The notes under the pieces: generated by a model
What the model saw: only the letters and a program-made list of their open reading frames with translations
The model's database searches: none
Told to the model about the DNA's origin: nothing
Shown here: piece by piece, positions 39,415-49,772 of the stretch
Numbering within the stretch: position 1 is the first letter of the stretch
Layout of the letters: every line of letters begins with the position of its first letter
Assembly: GCA_014529385.2 (NCBI GenBank)
Contig: CM043971.1
Location: 91,189,340 to 91,253,339, forward strand
DNA: 64,000 bases
Reading direction: 5' to 3'
Source: Adiantum capillus-veneris
Lineage: Eukaryota; Streptophyta; Polypodiopsida; Polypodiales; Pteridaceae
Made by a program: the position numbers and the translations under genes

Positions 39415-40064
39415 TTTGATATTTTGCACTAATCCGCTAATCTTTGGATTTTTTCTCTCTCTAGTGTTTGAGTGTGTGTTGTCGCCAAAGGGTTCCAATC
39501 CGGAGCAATTAGCGTATAAGCCACATACGTTGCAAATACGAGGATTCATCTAGAGCTTTCATCATATGACAATCTAGTCGATGCCCCAAGAGGAGCCTCT
39601 ATCTTTGAGGAGTTATTTAGCAGTTTCATGAGACATCATACAGAGGACTTGCCATGGTTAGTGGGCATTCCAAAGGACATATCCATATTCATCTCTCATT
39701 CGGCATTGCTCTCGCCAATTTTCCCGCGTAGGGGCAGCATAGGCTGGCCGATAACCTTTGTGGACATCAGTGTTTGCATAGCTAGCCATTCGCTCTACAA
39801 GCATCCATCTAGTTTGCAGTTTGGTTTACACCATCCGATTTGGGGTAGCAAAGGCTGGCGTAACCAACAAGGGATTGTTGATTCAGGAGACAGTCCAGTG
39901 TTTGCAAGTAGATGTATCATCACCATCCATGTCTTTTGGACATTTCCACATCACCCTGGGAGAGCCTCTCTCTCAAAAGTAGCCGTGGAGGACATCATCT
40001 AGAAGGCCATTCATTTGAGACCATCTTATGGCCTGCATGGAGTTCGGTACTGGTATCTCACCTT
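39415..40064 (+). other. Internal region of element G/H, no recognisable gene
   Basis: About 650 bp. A 124-codon frame at 39,628-40,002 (starts MRHHTEDLPWLVG) has no family that I recognise and is probably chance. It contains a weak internal repetition (GTAGGGGCAGCATAGGCTGG versus GGGGTAGCAAAGGCTGG). Confidence 0.6.
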
Positions 40065-40078
40065 AAGCAAGAGGGGAT
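40065..40078 (+). promoter_or_regulatory. Polypurine tract of element G/H
   Basis: AAGCAAGAGGGGA directly precedes TGTCTCGTGCACG, taken as the start of LTR H. Confidence 0.72.
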
Positions 40079-40768
40079 GTCTCGTGCACGTGGTTGTGTG
40101 TGCCACGTGGACATGCTTCATCGATTTCCAGAGCCAATTCATTATTCTATACCTATCTCTTGATAGGAGTGTCTAGAATCCTAGGAGATTAGTACCAGCA
40201 ATTTTGTAAGCATGTTTGTAGGACTTGCATGTTCGGACGAGTCCATTAGATTAGGTTTTCCAATTTTTGAACCCTCTTGCATAAATGGATTGTACAAGCA
40301 TTTTGACAGATGTTATTACACTTTCGGTGGGCATTTGACATGACGTGCGTATAGGTCTAGGTTAGAGAAACGTGGTGGTCTAGTCCGTTCGTCAAATGGG
40401 TCACAGAATGGCGAGTTATCGCCAGAAGACGACATTTGTGCACATTTTTCCGCTTTGCATACCCGACCTGGCACCTCACTATAAAAGGCACCTCACTATA
40501 AAAGAAGCCCATTGCCCAACCTTTTGTAGGAAATTATCTAGCGCAGAAGGATCAGCCTAGCGTTTTGCTTTTGCAGCCCTTGATGTTTTGGCTTTCCATC
40601 GCAAGTCACAAGCCGGATCAGCCCTAGCAGGCCCAACGTTTTCAGTTTTCAGCCCGTTTCTTTGCCAGAAAAGTGTTGGATCTGCTAACGCGAATCTCCC
40701 AGTTGCATTCTGGACTTTGGCAGCCCATTGAGCTCTTCTCGGCCATTTCATCCCTGCATGGAGTGCCC

Positions 40769-40783
40769 CCATTGCTGTCCATC
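40769..40783. repeat. Target-site duplication of LINE F, 3' side
   Basis: CCATTGCTGTCCATC is repeated exactly at 46,536-46,550. LTR G has this sequence once, uninterrupted, at 38,631-38,645, which shows the empty site. Confidence 0.92.
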
Positions 40784-40930
40784 TTGTATTTTTTTTCCCG
40801 AGAAAAAGATCCTTCTATTATCTAATGAAACTGCCCATAGGGCTACAATCACCTCTACTAGAGAGGTCTACAACAATCATAAGGGGAGACTCTCCAAATG
40901 AAAAAACAACATATGTACAATGAGGCTAAA

Positions 40931-43900
40931 TCAAGAGATGGGAGGAGGGAAGAGCCACACAGGTGGATGGTAGTGCCATCTGAGCCCACCCTGGACCATG
41001 GTGAAGAAAGGCCCAGGGCACCAGAGTCGAAGGAAAGCCTCTCTACGCTCTCGCATATGGTCGGAGCTGCCCTGGAGTCTTTGAACTGTCCCTTGAGAGT
41101 ATGGATCAACTCTAGCCAAAGATCTCAAACTGTCTCTGCTGGTGGTACAGGGCGAGTCTCGAAGATGCGAAAGCAGTGGGCCTGCCAGATGAACATGAGT
41201 GTCAGGCCGCAGATGAGCTCCCAACACTCCTCTCTCTCATTGCACCACTCCTGTGGCGTTAGCTCTGAAGCAAGCTGGAGTGTAGGTCGACCACCTGGAT
41301 CACTATCATACTGCTAGTGGAGGATAGCTCAAATTGTAGTGCCGGGCCCATGAGAATGGACCAAGCAGCTGCCTCCCAAGTGTACTGTCGTGCTGTGGAA
41401 AAAGCTGGCATTAGCCAAAGGACACAAAGCCAAACCTGCTGTGCCATAGGACAGTCCCAAAGACAATGACGCTGACTCTCCACATGATGGGCCACAAGCT
41501 GTGCATGCTGCCGAGAGACCACTATGTACAAGCCAGCTCCCCACTGTTGTAGCTCTATGTGCAACCAGCCACTAGAACAAAGTGACTCGCCCCGGCTGTC
41601 TGGCGTCCCACAACCTCGCCCAAAAAGCTGACAAGAACTTAGCTGTGAGACCCTCCTCTTGCCAATGAGGTGCTGCAGCAGGACGCGTCTCTCTCTGTGC
41701 TGCCAGTATGTGACGTCCTAGTCGAACAGTGTACTGAAAGAAAGGGACACCTGGATGGTCGGCTGAGGCGAAAGGGTCCTGCCAGCACCACTCTCCAGGA
41801 TCCCACTGCACTTGTGCTAGTGGGCAGCTCTCCCAAGCCCACAGCCTCCAGTGGCCTATCTCGAGCTGCTGGGTCAGGATCTATGACACAAGTCCTCCCA
41901 CAGATGCCCACAACTCGGATCCTCTGAAAGCAGCACTCTGCAACCTGTGGGGCCTCAACTGCAACTCGGTGTAAACCACCCTCACCCTGTAGCTCGAAAA
42001 ACAGGGAAGGTACAATCTTTAAACAAGCCCGAACTGCGATGAGGACCTCCAGTCGCGTGAAGGCCCCAATCCATCTGGGCGCTGCTGACTAGAGAGGTGT
42101 GAGCCACTCAGCTAGTATTGCCTTTGTGATGTCCTGACACATGCACTCCTCTCATGCCCTGTAGCTGGATGCTCTGTAGCTCCTCTGACAAGCGTGAGAA
42201 CTGTAACCACTCACCTAAGGTGCGTGCTGGATCCTTTGCCATGGGACCCCAAGAAACATGAGGCCTACTACCAACCAAGTGGCCTCTCTGAGTGCTAACC
42301 GTGGGTTTCCAAACAAGGGGCTGTCGTAGATGCTCCTCCGTGCAAGTAGGTTGGTGCTGCTCTAGGTCTCTCCTCAAATGCTCCCAGGAGCGGAGCAGAC
42401 TCACAACAAAACAGTCCTCCAGTCTCTTGCTCAGGCCAACTCTATGCATCTCTGTGAAAATCCATCTAGTCGAAGGTCTCCAACCTGAGGCACTCTAGCA
42501 CTAAGCCGCTGAAGCAAAAAATCCTTCCAGGGCTCCTCCCCTGGAAGCAATCCTCTGACAACAAACCTCCCAAGAAGGGCTGTGCTGTGCTGTGTCTATG
42601 ATCCGCAACCCCCCTCGAGAACAAGGAAGAGTGATGACCTGCCAAGCCACTTTGGCCCTAGCTATTTGAGTGTCACACCCTGACCAAAGGAAGTTCCCGA
42701 TCAGCCTCTCTACTTGGCTAATGCAGGAACTTGAAAAGATCCAACAAGATGTGATGTACCACATAATAGCCAACAACACCTGGTTGGCCACTAGAACTTT
42801 GCCTGCCATAGAAAGTCGTGCGGAGCTCCAATGTAACAGCTTCCTCCACATGGACAAGAGGGGAGCGATCTGCTGCTCAGGAGACAAGTCCAAACCAACC
42901 TGACAGCCCAAGTATCGAACTGAAGTCCCTGGGGGAATGCATCTGAAACCCTCACCTGGCAGCCAATTAGGCGTAGGAGCACTACCAACCGAGAAAGCCA
43001 CTGTCTTTCTCCAGTTGATCTGTGCGCCTGATGCACAACAAAAGGTCTCAAAAGCATGCTCACACCTGTGAAGGTTGGCCTCCTGGCCCTCCAAGTACAA
43101 AGCTGAGTCGTCTGCAAACTCAGCATCCAGTAGCTCGTCGCCCCGAATAGGGAGCACTAAGCCACGTAGACCAACCTGCTGTGAAGCCAAAAATCTGCTC
43201 ATCGCCTCATCATAGAACAAAAAGAGGAAGGGGGCAAGAGGGCAGCCGTGTCTGACTGAACGTGTGAGCATGAAGCGATCTCCTCTACCACCTGCCAAAA
43301 GTACCTGACTATGTGCCTGTCTGTAAAGAGTTGACACATCTCTGATCCAGGCATCTGAGAAGCCCATCATGGAAGAGTGTCCTCCAAAAAGACCCAGTCA
43401 ACTCTATCGTAGGCCTTCTCAAAATCAAGAAGTATCACCATGTCCTCACCACAGAGGCGAGCGAGGGTAGAAGCCTCCCAAAAAGTAAAGATGTTGTCAA
43501 GGATACTACGGTCCCTTACAAAACCTGTCTGTGTCCTATGTATAATGCTCTCTAGAAGTGGCTGAATCCTCAAACTCAGAGCCTTGGAAAGAATTTTGTA
43601 GGCTGAGTTGAGGATGGTGATGGGCCACCACTGTTGAATCTCATCCAAGGAGCCATCCTCCTTGGGAATAAGGTAGATCAGACCCTCACTCATGTTGCCA
43701 AGCATCTCTTCTGTGTGCAGGATGTACTGAAAAGTGCTGCAGAGATCTTAGCCAAGCAAATCCCAGTACTCTAAAAAAAAGCTGGGAGTCAAACCATCCT
43801 CACCTGGACAGCTACCACGGGGAAGTGCTATGAGGATCACTGGTGCATGGTCGAAAAAGAAGTCCCAGCCATAATGCAAACTTTCCCACCCAAGTCACAG

Positions 43901-44578
43901 AAGTGGTCACTAGTGTAGAAGCGGTCTATTCGAGATAGATTCACTCCTTCCACTCTGCGGTCCGAACGAGAGAAGGCCAGGTTGTCTGGGGGCCTTACAA
44001 AGCTAGAATGTTGCCACACATCTGAAACCCGCAGTCATACATAACCTCTCCCAAGCTGCCAACTCAACTCCATGCACAGTAGTATGGCTACCTCCAATCC
44101 TGGTAGAGGGGTCCTCCAACATGTTGAAGTCACCCCCAATGCACCATTGCTCTGCTTGCGGCAGAGACTCAACAATATGAGACCAAAACTTTGCACGTGC
44201 ATACGCCACATTGGGCGTATAGATGTTCAGGAAGCCCATGAGGCAACCTTGAACCTGCATAGGAATCCATTGAGCCCTGCTTGGCACAATAATCTCTCTG
44301 CCCACAATGGCTTGCTGCAAAGAATCCGCAATAGTCATACATACCCCTCCCTGGATGCCTCCAGGTCCAAATGCAGCTGACCAAAACGTCTCATAGCGAC
44401 CACGCAAAATCTGACCACACCGTCTAATGCGGCTCTCACACAGATGATACTCATGTAGCATAAGAATGTCAATCTCACCACCCACAAGGCATCTCTGAAG
44501 CTCCTGACGCAACCGACCCCTCTCACGCTGAAACTGGGACCCTCCTAATCCCTGCACATTCCATGAGATGATCTTCAT
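40931..44578 (-). pseudogene. LINE F ORF2: endonuclease and reverse transcriptase, deleted and frameshifted
   Basis: Starts MKIISWNVQGLGG (ATG ending at 44,578), with GGDFNMLED retained near 44,120. At about 43,829 the endonuclease end jumps directly to the RT start (PRGSCPGEDG), so about 670 bp present in LINE E (about 15,282-15,950) are gone. RT pieces follow in changing frames (LIYLIPKEDGSLDEIQQW, VILLDFEKAYDRVDW, TRSVRHGCPLAPFLF). The catalytic FADD box is intact (EFADDSALYL). The C-terminal zf-RVT region at 41,227-41,564 is broken. Confidence 0.9.
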
Positions 44579-44619
44579 GGAGTCAGTGAGAGAAAACAGA
44601 TGCTGCCACAACAGCCAAC

Positions 44620-46014
44620 CTCGCTATCTTTGAGGCCGGTTTGGATGGGGAGTAATCCGCATCTGAATGACCTCTAGACAAGCGTGAAAGGAGCGACTGT
44701 CCTGCCTAGGCCCAAGCCAAGCGTGAAAGGAGCGACTGTCCTGCCTAGGCCCAAGCCAAGCGTGCAACCCGAAGGGCTACATCCTCTGTCCAAGAATCCT
44801 CATGTACAAATACATAACAAGGAGGGCTCCGAGTGTCAGCAAACAAATGCACCACAATGTGCTTGCAACCCGCTGCATCTGGAGGCGTCACATTGAACTT
44901 GGCAAGAGGCTAAAGTGTCTGCACGAGATCTGTCACCCCTAAGTCCCCTGTGTGGTGTGAGAACTCAGTAGCCTAAATTTGGAGCCAATCAAGAACTATG
45001 TGCTTGGTGAGGAGGAGGTGGAGGTGGAGGAACTGAAGTGGATGGGGCCTCCTCAGGCGGGTCCTGCTGAAGGGGGTCAAAACGGTTCCCAGTCAGAACC
45101 CAATGTTGCTGAGCTGCAGTAGGTCGGCGACCAAGGGGAGCAGTGGGGCGAGCCCGCCCCTGTCGGCGGTGGCCAGGCACCTGTTGCCAACCGTCAACTG
45201 TCTTATCGTTGGTCTCAGTTGAGGTACGAGCCTGTGCGTCTTGTGTATCTGTATGCTGGGCATGCTCAGCCTTGGGAGGCTGCGCATGTGTTGTGGATCG
45301 AGGTCTCCTGCGAGGACATGCCTTTGCCAAACGGCCCATCTGTCTGCAAATGAAACACTGATTCGGGAGGCCCGAATACTCCACGGTCTGACGGAACCAA
45401 CCTCCACTCACCCGAGGTAGTAGGATGACCTTCGGTAGAGTGTGGGTGTGCCGAACTAGAACACGTACTGAAGGGATGCCGGCCGCCTTGGCAGCTACAG
45501 GGGCTCCCGTGCGAAGTGTCTATAGGACAGTCCCAATCGCTGAGCCTATCCTGGAAAGGAGCGGAAGTTATTGCCTCCGCAGGCCGAGGAAGCAGACTGA
45601 GATGGGCAGGTCTGCCTCCTCGACAAGAACTTCGGTAGCTGGGTCGAACCGTGGTGCCACTGTCGAAAGTGTGCTCGAACTGCTCGGATGGCCAGGGGGC
45701 TCATCGCAATGACCTTGGACGCCATCTTGGGAGTCTCAAACTCTATCTGGTAGTAGCCTTGTCCGAGAAGCTGAACATCGAGCATCTTGCCCACCTCTGC
45801 GAGAAGGCGGGCCTGAAGGAGATTGTGTACCTCCCCTCTGCTGGGTCTGGTGCCGAGAATCTTGTAGATAACAGAGGTGGCCTGAAGGCTCGCCACCTCT
45901 GCCTCTAAGCTCGCTTGCTCTGTCGGCGAAAGAGCAAGTTGGATGGTGGGTTCTGCGGGGTCTGGCGAGGGGGACTGCAATGGAGTCCCTCTGTGGCGGA
46001 GCAGAATCCTCCAT
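44620..46014 (-). pseudogene. LINE F ORF1, frameshifted, zinc knuckle altered
   Basis: Starts MEDSAPPQRDS (ATG ending at 46,014) and shifts frame within about 20 codons to PDPAEPTIQLALSPTEQ, TSVIYKILGTRPSRGEV and GYYQIEFETPKMASKVIAMS. It shifts again near 45,650. The knuckle reads CFICRQMGRLAKAC, with Arg replacing the metal-binding His seen in LINE E and O. The C-terminal part contains a 39-bp tandem duplication (44,682-44,759). Confidence 0.86.
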
Positions 46015-46425
46015 CTGTGTCTGCTGCTGAGAAGGGGACGCGTGAGCAAGAGAGGAGCGCGAAGCGAGGGAGGGGGGGCTGGCGGGATGCTGCAGGCAGC
46101 ACGAGGCGAGCGTGGGGGGCACTGGCGGGTTGCTGCAGGCAGCGCGAGGGGGGGGGGAGGGAGCTGGCGGGATGCTGCAGGTGTGGTCGGGGGGCAGCAC
46201 GCTGAGAACAGGCGGGGGGTCGCGCGCAGGGGCAGGCTGAGAGGCTGCACGCACGAGGTTTTTTGGGGGGGGGGGGGGGCGCTGGCGGGATGCTGCAGGT
46301 GTGGGTGGGGGGCAGCACGCTGAGAACAGGTGAGGGGTTACGCGCAGGGCAGAGCACGCAGGGGCGGGCTGAGAGGCTGCACGCAGGGGGCGAGGGAGGA
46401 TGAGGCTACACGAGGGCAGGGAGGG

Positions 46426-46473
<48 letters not shown>

Positions 46474-46535
46474 GGGTGCAGGCAGCAGCAGCGAGCTCGA
46501 AGTTGGGGGGCTTTATCCTTCGAATAAAGCCGTGT
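46015..46535 (-). other. LINE F 5' UTR, extremely G-rich on the plus strand
   Basis: Contains a run of about 45 G (46,428-46,472), a further G14 at about 46,265, and repeats of GCTGGCGGGATGCTGCAGG. It ends next to a hairpin (GGCTTTAT ... ATAAAGCC, 46,509-46,531). The exact length of the G runs may be unreliable in the assembly. Confidence 0.75.
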
Positions 46536-46550
46536 CCATTGCTGTCCATC
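46536..46550. repeat. Target-site duplication of LINE F, 5' side
   Basis: CCATTGCTGTCCATC, identical to 40,769-40,783; LTR H continues after it. Confidence 0.92.
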
Positions 46551-46883
46551 ATTGGCTCCATCATCACCTGCGTTTGCAGCCTTGCTTTGCGCGACGGATT
46601 AGTTGCGTTTTTGCGTGCAAGATCTGCATTTTTCCAGCCAGCTTTCAGCCCTTGATTCTGAAGTGCAAATCATCCCCATACCTACCCCTTGGTGGCCATC
46701 AGCAACCCCTCATTGAGATGGATCCAAAGGTGCACCAAATCAGCCCCGGAGGCGCTTCACTGTGAAGAGTTACCACGGCAACATCCCCCATTTGAGTCAG
46801 TAGTCTGCATTGAGTATTGGACATCGGCAATGGTGTGGGAGGCCCTTGAGAGGGTTGGTTGGGACCCCATCGGGTGTCATTCT

Positions 46884-46888
<5 letters not shown>

Positions 46889-46934
<46 letters not shown>
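46889..46934. repeat. (TC)n microsatellite in LTR H
   Basis: Uninterrupted run of about 46 bp at the same LTR position as the CT/C tract of LTR G. Confidence 0.97.
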
Positions 46935-46937
<3 letters not shown>

Positions 46938-47048
46938 GGAACCATCATTCGTGCTAAGTAGCACACATTCAAGCAAGGAAAGAAGTAAAGATTTGTGGAA
47001 GTGTAAAGTCTAGATCTTGTCACCATTTCAATTCCGCAGCACTTGACA

Positions 47049-47378
47049 CCTCTCTTCATTCATTCAGAGCTTGTAGAGACAGGGAGGCACCATTGGCAAG
47101 CGGTGAAGTGGGGAGGTGTGAGAAGGAGAGGACCCTTTTGGTTTTTTTTTTTTTGATTTTTTTTTTGGGGGGGGGGGGGGAGTACGGCACGCATGTCGTC
47201 AATCAAGAACTTACCGAGTTTTAATGTGGTTAGACTATATTCTCATGCAATTATTGGCATTCTTTTCAAAACCAATCATGCTCATATGGGTGGTTTTCAG
47301 ATGAGGCTGCATCCGGCAGACACCAATAGATGCAAACCACTGAACTTACTGTGGAAAGGCCTTCGCTCTATTTTGCAG
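47049..47378 (+). other. Intron or upstream sequence of the host gene
   Basis: It follows the end of LTR H and contains T and G homopolymers (47,138-47,180). The last bases TCTATTTTGCAG form a good splice acceptor for the exon at 47,379. An 80-codon frame here (47,193-47,435) is not a recognisable product. Confidence 0.55.
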
Positions 47379-49136
47379 GCCTGCTTTCTTCATTGCCCCC
47401 TGGGAGTTTCCTGGGAAGTTGACAACGGCCTATGAACAGCTAAAGCGAGTCCTGATTAAAGAAGGTGGCAGCGTTGTGGAACAAGGAGACAGGCATGTTC
47501 AGCATGGATTCTGCCTAGCAATTGCGTTCGATGTTGTGTCTTTGTAAGACCTGCAACTGATGCTAGAATGTTGTCTGTAGGTATATTCATGTGTTATTCA
47601 CAGACAAGGATGGCACTGTTGATGACTTGGAAGTCCTGTTCAGCATCCCTTCAGAAGATGCAACAGTGAATATTCGCTCTGCCTCTCGCAAGATTTCTCA
47701 AGGTGACAATGGTAGGAATCAGAAGAGGCTGGAAAGGGTTCGACAAGCGCTGATGTGGGAGGAAGTAAGCGCACTTGCCCTGCCAATTTTCTCTTTTCAG
47801 GTTTTGTTATAACATTTCTGATTGGTTGGGTTTTGATGTGGGTGTGCTCGAAGATTTCTGTCATCCTTGTTGCCTAACAAGCATGGAGCATCTCAGCACT
47901 GAGGACTCTCATTCTCTCTGCTTCCGTCGATTCGCAATCTTTGTTTGTGTCCAAAGCTTTCATAGAACCCTTAGCACTTGCCTGAAGAGAGTTGGCTCCT
48001 AGCTTGCATCCCAACATGCATTTGATGGTCTTTAGATCGCCGCCTAGGTGCCATGTATTCAGTGCATCCACATGCAGATTTTCACCTGAAAGTTGTGGTT
48101 TAATCACCTGTCTTTGGACTGCTGTTGGTTTTGTCTTGTTTTGTACATTAAGATCTGAATGCTAGATGCTTTTCATTGTTTGTACACTTGAGCAAGTTTA
48201 TGTGGATAATATGTGAATGCTAGGTGCGAATACTGTTGGTTTCGTCTTATTTCACTCACTGAGATCTGAGTGCTAGATGCTCCATTACTTTTGGTTTTGT
48301 GCATATGCCTCCCTAGGCACTGAAGCACCATAGTTTCATGGGTAGATATTGAATTGCTGAAAGAGGCATCTTGTAAATGTTTTTGTGGAGAATAAGTACA
48401 CAGTTTTGTATTAAACATGTTTGTTTAAAGCCTTCAAATGATCAAGTTAATGCTTTTGGTCTGTCCTAACATTAAATTTTTTGACAATACTACTAAGAGC
48501 TGGTCCCCCATGAGCTAAGGATATTAATAGTATATTAATTTTAACTCTAAATAGTGGTTCCACATTAATAGAAAAGTCAAATTTTCTAGGTGGCAACTAA
48601 ATTTAGGATGTTGCATCAAAGGGGAAAGTCCCTTTTTATTACTCAAAATATGTCCCCAAGATCGTGTACATGATCTCTTGTGTTTTCATTGGCTAGCTTC
48701 TCCTTTTTCTTCTTAATACTAGCTAAAAGGCTTGCACTAAAAGTATTATGAGCTTAAAGGGACCTGTCTCCTTAATATTGCCAATGTTCAAATGAAGGTG
48801 TGAGACTCCTAAAGAGCGTGATGAAATAAAAATCACTAATCTTTTAAATTGGATGCGGGATTCGGCTCTAAGCTCTTAAGATATCATCTTGCAGTAGGTG
48901 TCAAAGTTAGTCCATGTTTTGGCCATGTTGGAAGCACTTTGTAATGGGTTTGCTATTTTATGCTCAGGGTATGGTTCTGCTATTGACGTGTCTCATGTCT
49001 CTCTCCTTCGCAGGTACCAGTTTTGAGAAATCGGAATCGCAAGTTATTTTTCTTAGAATCTCCATGGGACACGTTCGGTCCAGAGCCACCACCAGCATTT
49101 GATTACTCAGAAAAGCTGGAATTTGTGCCTGATTAG
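47379..49136 (+). CDS. Host gene: DUF1499-like protein, three 3'-terminal exons
   Basis: The exons are 47,379-47,492, 47,581-47,764 and 49,014-49,136 (stop TAG). Phases fit exactly and give about 140 codons of one continuous frame. Exon 1 reads AFFIAPWEFPGKLTTAYEQ. Exon 2 has YIHVLFTDKDGTVDDLEVLF and NIRSASRKISQGDNGRNQK, matching the DUF1499 pattern (DDvEflf, RSaSR.g..d.g.nrkR.e.iR). Exon 3 ends LFFLESPWDTFGPEPPP...VPD. Plant DUF1499 proteins are thought to be plastid proteins of unknown biochemical role. Intron 1 would start with GC (CAG|GCATGT) and end in TGTAG; intron 2 is GTAAGC...TTCGCAG (1249 bp). The N-terminus, presumably a transit peptide, is not in sight; transposons occupy the upstream side. 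This is the only convincing non-transposon gene here. Confidence 0.72.
47493..47580 (+). other. Probable GC-AG intron of the host gene (88 bp)
   Basis: Donor ACAG|GCATGT and acceptor GTCTGTAG|G. Only this joining gives the family-like sequence GGSVVEQGDR followed by YIHV in frame; reading through meets in-frame stops. Confidence 0.6.
47765..49013 (+). other. Second intron of the host gene (1249 bp)
   Basis: Begins GTAAGC and ends CTCCTTCGCAG. It contains a diverged repeat GTTGGTTTTGTCTTGTTTTG...TGCTAGATGC at about 48,123 and 48,233. No other feature is seen. Confidence 0.7.
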
Positions 49137-49215
49137 TTTGTGGCTCTATGCATCCGATGTTTATCTTTTGCTACATATGTTGTAACATACCCATATTCTA
49201 CCATTCGTTTGTATC
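49137..49215 (+). other. 3' flank of the host gene
   Basis: T-rich sequence after the stop codon, plausible 3' UTR. There is no canonical AATAAA close by. Confidence 0.4.
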
Positions 49216-49580
49216 AGGTCTTGAGTTCAGGACTCATGGGGTAGATCTTTGAGATCTCTTGGGATTGTTCCTACGATGTAAAAATATCTCTTTTCAAGGG
49301 GGGGTGTGAATAAGAAGAGGAAACTGGAATAACCTTTCTATCATCAATGTGTGGTAGATTGGTTATTCCCTTTGGAGTATCAGGTGTTTAGTTCAGATCT
49401 CATCGGATAGATCTTTGAGGTCTGTTGGGATTGTTCCTATATTTAAAAATCTATCTTCTTCTCTTCTACGCATGCAGGCACGCACAATCATGTTCCCTAT
49501 TGAATAACAAGTCATGAGTTTAAGACTCATTGGATAGATGGTCCGTTGGGATTGTTACTACAATGATAAAACTTTTCGTC
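49216..49580. repeat. Three diverged copies of a 70-80-bp motif
   Basis: Core ACTCATGGGGTAGATCTTTGAG then TTGGGATTGTTCC recurs at about 49,216-49,290, 49,380-49,450 and 49,510-49,570 with substitutions. Each copy is followed by an AAAAnnTATCTTC-like pyrimidine stretch. Its origin is unknown. Confidence 0.8.
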
Positions 49581-49707
49581 TTCTTCCTCCTTTTCTTCCA
49601 TGTAGAAGCTAGAACACAAACATTACAGTCATAAAAGAGTCATTAAAGTGAAAATGGTAAATATTCTTTGACACACATGATATTGAGTCCACATTGAACA
49701 GAAGCAA

Positions 49708-49763
49708 TTTGGTACGTAATTAAGCAAGTGGCAACCAAATTACTTGCTTAATTACGCACCAAA
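49708..49763. repeat. 22-bp-arm inverted repeat (hairpin)
   Basis: TTTGGTACGTAATTAAGCAA (49,708-49,727) extends to 49,729 and pairs with 49,742-49,763 (ends TTACGCACCAAA), with one mismatch and a 12-nt loop. It could be a MITE remnant or a slippage product. Confidence 0.9.
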
Positions 49764-49772
49764 TTGCGTAAT

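Larger units (their letters stand above)
40784..46535 (-). mobile_element. L1-type LINE F, decayed, inserted in LTR H
   Basis: Same family as LINE E (3751-18,901) and LINE O (61,340-64,000). Poly(A) (poly(T) at 40,789-40,796) is at the left, the G-rich 5' UTR (plus strand) at the right, with a perfect 15-bp TSD. At 5.75 kb it is shorter than LINE E, mainly because of an internal ORF2 deletion of about 0.67 kb at about 43,830. Confidence 0.92.
38063..47048 (+). mobile_element. Non-autonomous LTR retrotransposon G/H with no coding capacity
   Basis: LTR G (38,063-39,401), an initiator-Met-type PBS (39,403), about 650 bp of internal sequence, a PPT (40,065-40,078), then LTR H (40,079-47,048 including LINE F). 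No gag or pol is present, which fits a TRIM/LARD-type element mobilised in trans. The two LTRs share most of R/U5 but differ in their 5' portion and in internal duplications, so they may not stem from one clean insertion. Confidence 0.68.
40079..47048 (+). repeat. LTR H (3' LTR), interrupted by LINE F
   Basis: Left part 40,079-40,783 and right part 46,536-47,048 give about 1.2 kb when LINE F and one TSD are ignored. The right part repeats the R/U5 of LTR G (CCTACCCCTTGGTGGCCATC, CGGGTGTCATTCTCC, (TC)n, GTGCTAAGTAGCACACATTC) and ends CAGCACTTGACA. The TATA box is doubled: CACCTCACTATAAAAG occurs at 40,472-40,487 and again at 40,489-40,504. Confidence 0.78.

Noticed and set aside
39628-40002. 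124-codon frame in the internal region of element G/H as a possible gene
   Set aside because: No recognisable domain, no support from the other elements, and the host element is of a non-coding type.
46258-46527. Gly/Arg-rich frames in the G-rich tract
   Set aside because: Translations of homopolymer and GC-rich LINE 5' UTR; no conserved motif.
47193-47435. 80-codon frame as an upstream exon of the host gene
   Set aside because: It overlaps the 47,379 exon in a different frame, and its sequence does not continue the DUF1499-like pattern.
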